Assembly (NCBI GenBank): GCA_016180375.1
Contig: JACPBJ010000033.1
Location: forward strand, 1 to 7,506
DNA from: Nitrososphaerota archaeon
GTDB lineage: Archaea > Thermoproteota > Nitrososphaeria > Nitrososphaerales > UBA57
Length of the DNA stretch: 7,506 nt
Direction: 5' to 3'
In this document: in pieces, positions 4,978 through 7,506 of the stretch
How positions within the stretch are numbered: position 1 is the first letter of the stretch
How the letters are laid out: the number at the start of each line of letters is the position of its first letter
The notes under the pieces: generated by a model
The model's input: only the letters and a program-made list of their open reading frames with translations
Told to the model about the DNA's origin: nothing
Database searches by the model: none
Position numbers and translations under genes: made by a program

Positions 4978-5609
4978 CGAGTAGAAGCAATTTAGATAGT
5001 GGGGAAAGCCTTTCAGATATTGTTGGTCTCCTAGCGGAATCGTATACTAAAGTCATTATGTACCACGACCTGGGAGATTACGAGGCACTAGAGAAAGGCA
5101 ACGTTTCTTTGCTCGAGGCACTAAGAGTTCCTAAAGAGAAAATCGAACAGGCCTCACGTATTATAACACTCATGTACAAGACTTCTGATGAAGCTGACGT
5201 TCAGTTAGGCCTAGGTGATAGCAAGAAACACGATGAGCTCTTCGGACGAATCTTTGACATGGCCAAGGAATTAGATGCCGTGCTAGGCATAAGTTACGGC
5301 TCGGTTCAGGATGAAATCCGTTGGTGGTATCGGTATAGGCTTTCGAGGAGCAAAGTAAAGGGGAAAAAGCCTAGACGTGTGAGCAGTTTCTATCATTTCG
5401 TATTAGCATTATTTTTCATATACGTCGAGCATGTGCGAAGAATAAGAAACCCGATCGCGTCCCTCAAATGCACGTACTGGCTTGCAAAGGCAGGTCGGAA
5501 ACACGAGAAAGATGACTGGACTCGGACTAAATCCACCCTAGAGCGCTACTGGTCGGCAAAGATTGCAGGGAACTCTGGCAAGATTGAGCCTATGCTCATT
5601 CTAGTTTAG
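4974..5609 (+). CDS. Unrecognised protein, module 3 downstream gene
   Basis: A 211-residue protein for which I recognise no family. The N-terminal half is acidic and mostly helical (SLSDIVGLLAESYTKVIMYHD, then an EALRVPKEKIEQASRII helix). A basic stretch, RYRLSRSKVKGKKPRR (120-135), leads into a hydrophobic aromatic helix, FYHFVLALFFIYVEHV (139-154), which could be a membrane or membrane-surface helix. The C-terminal third is basic and Trp/Lys-rich (KCTYWLAKAGRKHEKDDW). There is no signal peptide and no evident catalytic motif. The ATG overlaps the stop of the prenyltransferase remnant (ATGA), and the only promoter visible upstream on this strand is module promoter 3, so it is probably expressed from there. 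Its end overlaps the convergent membrane-protein gene by 14 bases. Confidence 0.75.
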   Translation: MTSRSNLDSGESLSDIVGLLAESYTKVIMYHDLGDYEALEKGNVSLLEALRVPKEKIEQASRIITLMYKTSDEADVQLGLGDSKKHDELFGRIFDMAKELDAVLGISYGSVQDEIRWWYRYRLSRSKVKGKKPRRVSSFYHFVLALFFIYVEHVRRIRNPIASLKCTYWLAKAGRKHEKDDWTRTKSTLERYWSAKIAGNSGKIEPMLILV

Positions 5610-6987
5610 GTTGACTCGGTTTAGACTGATCGTTTGAAGTAACGGGTCTGGTCACGGAAGTGTAGGGCCTGACTTGCTTGGCTCTGTTCCTCTCAAACTG
5701 AATTACGTGGTCTGCCATTCCCTCAAACGCTGAGATCACTTCGAGTTTGTGAACCTGATAGTTCAGAATCAACAATAGTTGCACGCCATTCCTCGTACAT
5801 AGCTCCGATATGTAGCTTACAATCGAGTATACTTCGTCTATACCGAGCAACTGTATGAAATGCGTTAGGCCATCCAGAACCAATCTTCCTTCGGCGTTGC
5901 ATTCAATGGACCATTTCAGCAGGTCGTAGACGCTCTTCTTGAACAAAGGTGCTTCAACTGTCCCCCCTTTTGATACTGTTATGCGATCGGCGCTCATCGA
6001 AAGCTCGACGACCTTGAACGCGCTGTTCTCTAGGTCAGAAGGCAGGATGGAACTCCCTTTGTAAGTTATACATATACCAGGCTTCGGACCAGAACTCAAG
6101 AAGTAATGAACAAGTTCTATGTAGTCGCTTACAGAGTCGACTTCAAGAAGTACCTTCTTTCCAATGCCTATGTCGAAGTCAAATACCTTAGTGAAGTGTT
6201 TTCTCTTCAGCTCGTTTGCCAATGGGGAACCTGAAGCAAAGAACTCAAGCAGGGTAGTAGGCTTTGCGTAAATGTATGCAAGAATTCCCAGAACCATGCT
6301 GTCGAGAAGGTGCCCAAATTCCACTACATCTATCCCCATCGTCCTGAATGTCCCATTGACCATGAAGAGAGTCGTTGATAGAACTATCCAAAGCAGGCCT
6401 GTCGATCTGATTACTTTTGAAAGGGATGCAGGTTGCAGGGTGATTATGTCCTTCGAGAGAAGCTTGGTTTGATGCCAAACGAATCCTAGAAATACCAAGG
6501 CCAGCGTCCCAATTTGTACTATATCCTGTTGAGGTATGAGAGTTGTAACGCCCAGTAGCACTTTTTCTCCGACTATGAACTTGAAGTTGAATATTGACCA
6601 TATTGAAATAAAGGCAAAGATACTGATTGATGAAGTCAGTACTAGGCCTAATGGAGGGCTGTTGAACAACGCCCTGTAAGGGAATTCGTGTCCCTTTGCT
6701 TGCAGAGTAAGTACAGTTGCGGAAATGCTAAGCAATATCGCAGCAACAATGACCGCACTAATCTCCATCTTCAGCATCAAAGAGGCCAGGTTAACGTCGC
6801 TCACTTGGGATAGGACTGTCTCGGAAGCAACGACCGTGCCGAAGAGAATATAGGATGATAGAAGCAAATACCTTACAGAATGGAAATAGGACAGTTTCTG
6901 GTGCATAACAAGAACTGCATGGTATGCAGTTGCCCCCATCACCGCTACAGATAGAAGAATTTCAATGATAACCGGCCAGTTATACAA
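5596..6987 (-). CDS. Seven-helix membrane protein with C-terminal DUF835/KaiC-like domain
   Basis: A 463-residue protein in two parts. Residues 1-245 hold about seven hydrophobic segments (near 5-27, 36-56, 72-94, 113-133, 156-171, 196-213 and 229-243), resembling the 7-helix sensor modules of membrane signalling proteins. Residues about 277-435 form a soluble alpha/beta domain resembling DUF835, a degenerate KaiC/RecA-like fold. Its strand VLLEVDSVSDYIELV, GICITYKGS and the Walker B-like LVLDGL (369-374) are visible, but no Walker A P-loop is present. The domain therefore probably binds partners rather than hydrolysing ATP. The tail is low-complexity and hydrophilic. There is no kinase or output DNA-binding domain, so it likely acts with a separate partner. 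TTG 6987 is the only plausible start before the first helix, preceded by GGAAGGTGG on the minus strand. Confidence 0.75.
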   Translation of the reverse strand: MYNWPVIIEILLSVAVMGATAYHAVLVMHQKLSYFHSVRYLLLSSYILFGTVVASETVLSQVSDVNLASLMLKMEISAVIVAAILLSISATVLTLQAKGHEFPYRALFNSPPLGLVLTSSISIFAFISIWSIFNFKFIVGEKVLLGVTTLIPQQDIVQIGTLALVFLGFVWHQTKLLSKDIITLQPASLSKVIRSTGLLWIVLSTTLFMVNGTFRTMGIDVVEFGHLLDSMVLGILAYIYAKPTTLLEFFASGSPLANELKRKHFTKVFDFDIGIGKKVLLEVDSVSDYIELVHYFLSSGPKPGICITYKGSSILPSDLENSAFKVVELSMSADRITVSKGGTVEAPLFKKSVYDLLKWSIECNAEGRLVLDGLTHFIQLLGIDEVYSIVSYISELCTRNGVQLLLILNYQVHKLEVISAFEGMADHVIQFERNRAKQVRPYTSVTRPVTSNDQSKPSQPKLE

Positions 6988-7011
6988 AGCAAGATAGCCA
7001 CCTTCCGAACG

Positions 7012-7019
7012 ATATTAAG
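7012..7019 (-). promoter_or_regulatory. TATA-like box of the seven-helix membrane protein gene
   Basis: Minus-strand CTTAATAT is centred about 28 bases before TTG 6987. A start of transcription near 6989 would leave almost no leader. The GGAAGGTGG between box and start could be a ribosome site only if transcription begins further upstream. The rest of 6988-7232 shows no convincing gene. Confidence 0.4.
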
Positions 7020-7232
7020 CAATTATGGATCATGAATCGATATTTTGTGTCTATGTCTGATATAGGGTGTCTCTTTGTCCTATCCGAATGGGACATGACA
7101 GGGCTCTTTGAATCTATTGCTTCTTCGCGTACTCTGCGAAACCAATTATTTTGCCCAAGCCCAAATGGAATTCATTACAATAAGACTATACCCAGAAACT
7201 GAATATATGATTGTCGCAAATGCTTTTGAGAG

Positions 7233-7506
7233 CTAGCGACGCTGAGTCTTAAAAGGGGTAACAAACTCTTTGTCAGTCGCTACGGAAACTTTAGCCACAA
7301 CTACCCCTTCTTGAATTTCGAATTCTGGAGCAACACCAATTATCTCCAATGCCCGATCCATAGCGAGCATTATAAACTCAGACCACTTTCTCCCGAGCTC
7401 GTGCACGATGACTATGGTATAGCGTCCTCCTTCCTCCTTAATCCTACACTCAAATACACCGCTATACATTGACCATATTTCCAACCATTTGAGAAATGAA
7501 AATAGA
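7233..7506 (-). CDS. Unrecognised small protein or C-terminal part of a larger one, possibly cut by the window edge
   Basis: The frame is open from the stop at 7233-7235 to the end of the window. A TTG at 7484 (83 residues) or ATG at 7469 (78 residues) could be the start, but the frame continues upstream (LFSFLKW) without a stop, so the gene may begin outside. The visible part has an alternating pattern: FECRIKEEGGRYTIVIVHEL as two beta strands, a long helix WSEFIMLAMDRALEIIG, then EFEIQEGVVVAKVSV as two more strands, and a basic tail. This compact alpha/beta layout resembles small sensory or regulatory domains, but I cannot name a family. It is transcribed toward the membrane-protein gene and separated from it by 245 bases. 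Confidence 0.55.
   Translation of the reverse strand, partial: LFSFLKWLEIWSMYSGVFECRIKEEGGRYTIVIVHELGRKWSEFIMLAMDRALEIIGVAPEFEIQEGVVVAKVSVATDKEFVTPFKTQRR

Noticed and set aside
1609..5609. CRISPR array, tRNA gene or insertion sequence in the repetitive region
   Set aside because: The repeats number only two or three and are promoter-like, there is no cloverleaf sequence, and no transposase or flanking terminal inverted repeats are visible.
7053..7202. A 49-codon ORF on the plus strand in the gap before the last gene
   Set aside because: No ribosome site, no recognisable motif and an irregular composition; a frame of this length is expected by chance.

Overview
The window looks archaeal. It carries a tubulin-family FtsZ. 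TATA-like boxes lie about 21-30 bases upstream of many start codons, most of which are TTG or GTG with no leader or Shine-Dalgarno site. It also has winged-helix regulators that open with an RRS-x-x-EI-x-x-DIL motif, and a membrane protein with a DUF835-like tail. I cannot fix the phylum from sequence alone; Thermoproteota (Nitrososphaeria or Bathyarchaeia-like) or Thermoplasmatota are the candidates I would test first.

Region by region: positions 1-1608 hold a conventional pair, ftsZ and a small membrane HExxH putative zinc peptidase, closed by a strong terminator-like hairpin. Positions 1609-4977 are a repetitive accessory region. Positions 4974-5609 hold an unrecognised gene tied to that region. 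A 7-helix membrane protein with a DUF835/KaiC-like tail follows on the minus strand (5596-6987), then the end of another minus-strand gene running off the window (from 7233).

The main result is a module that appears three times between about 1.7 and 5.0 kb. Each has a promoter of fixed design, GTCAA-N8-GACAA-N8/9-[TA]TAAG, followed 17-22 bases later by a start codon. In the middle module this promoter drives an apparently intact, divergent cis-prenyltransferase of the UppS family (2867-3547), with a winged-helix regulator divergently transcribed (2473-2763). In the third module the regulator is intact (4370-4651), but the prenyltransferase is reduced to its first ~16 and last ~35 codons with one in-frame TAG (4780-4977). 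In the first module only a start-like stub and a short tail-like stub can be suspected (1818-1914).

In the first and third modules the remnant ends in an ATGA overlap with a downstream gene of unknown function (starting at 1911 and 4974). The prenyltransferase thus seems to have been hollowed out while its promoter and its junction to the next gene were kept, so the regulated promoter may now serve the unknown downstream genes through a short leader ORF. The function of the whole is unknown. A recently duplicated, regulator-controlled lipid-carrier or conflict-type locus is possible but not shown by the sequence.
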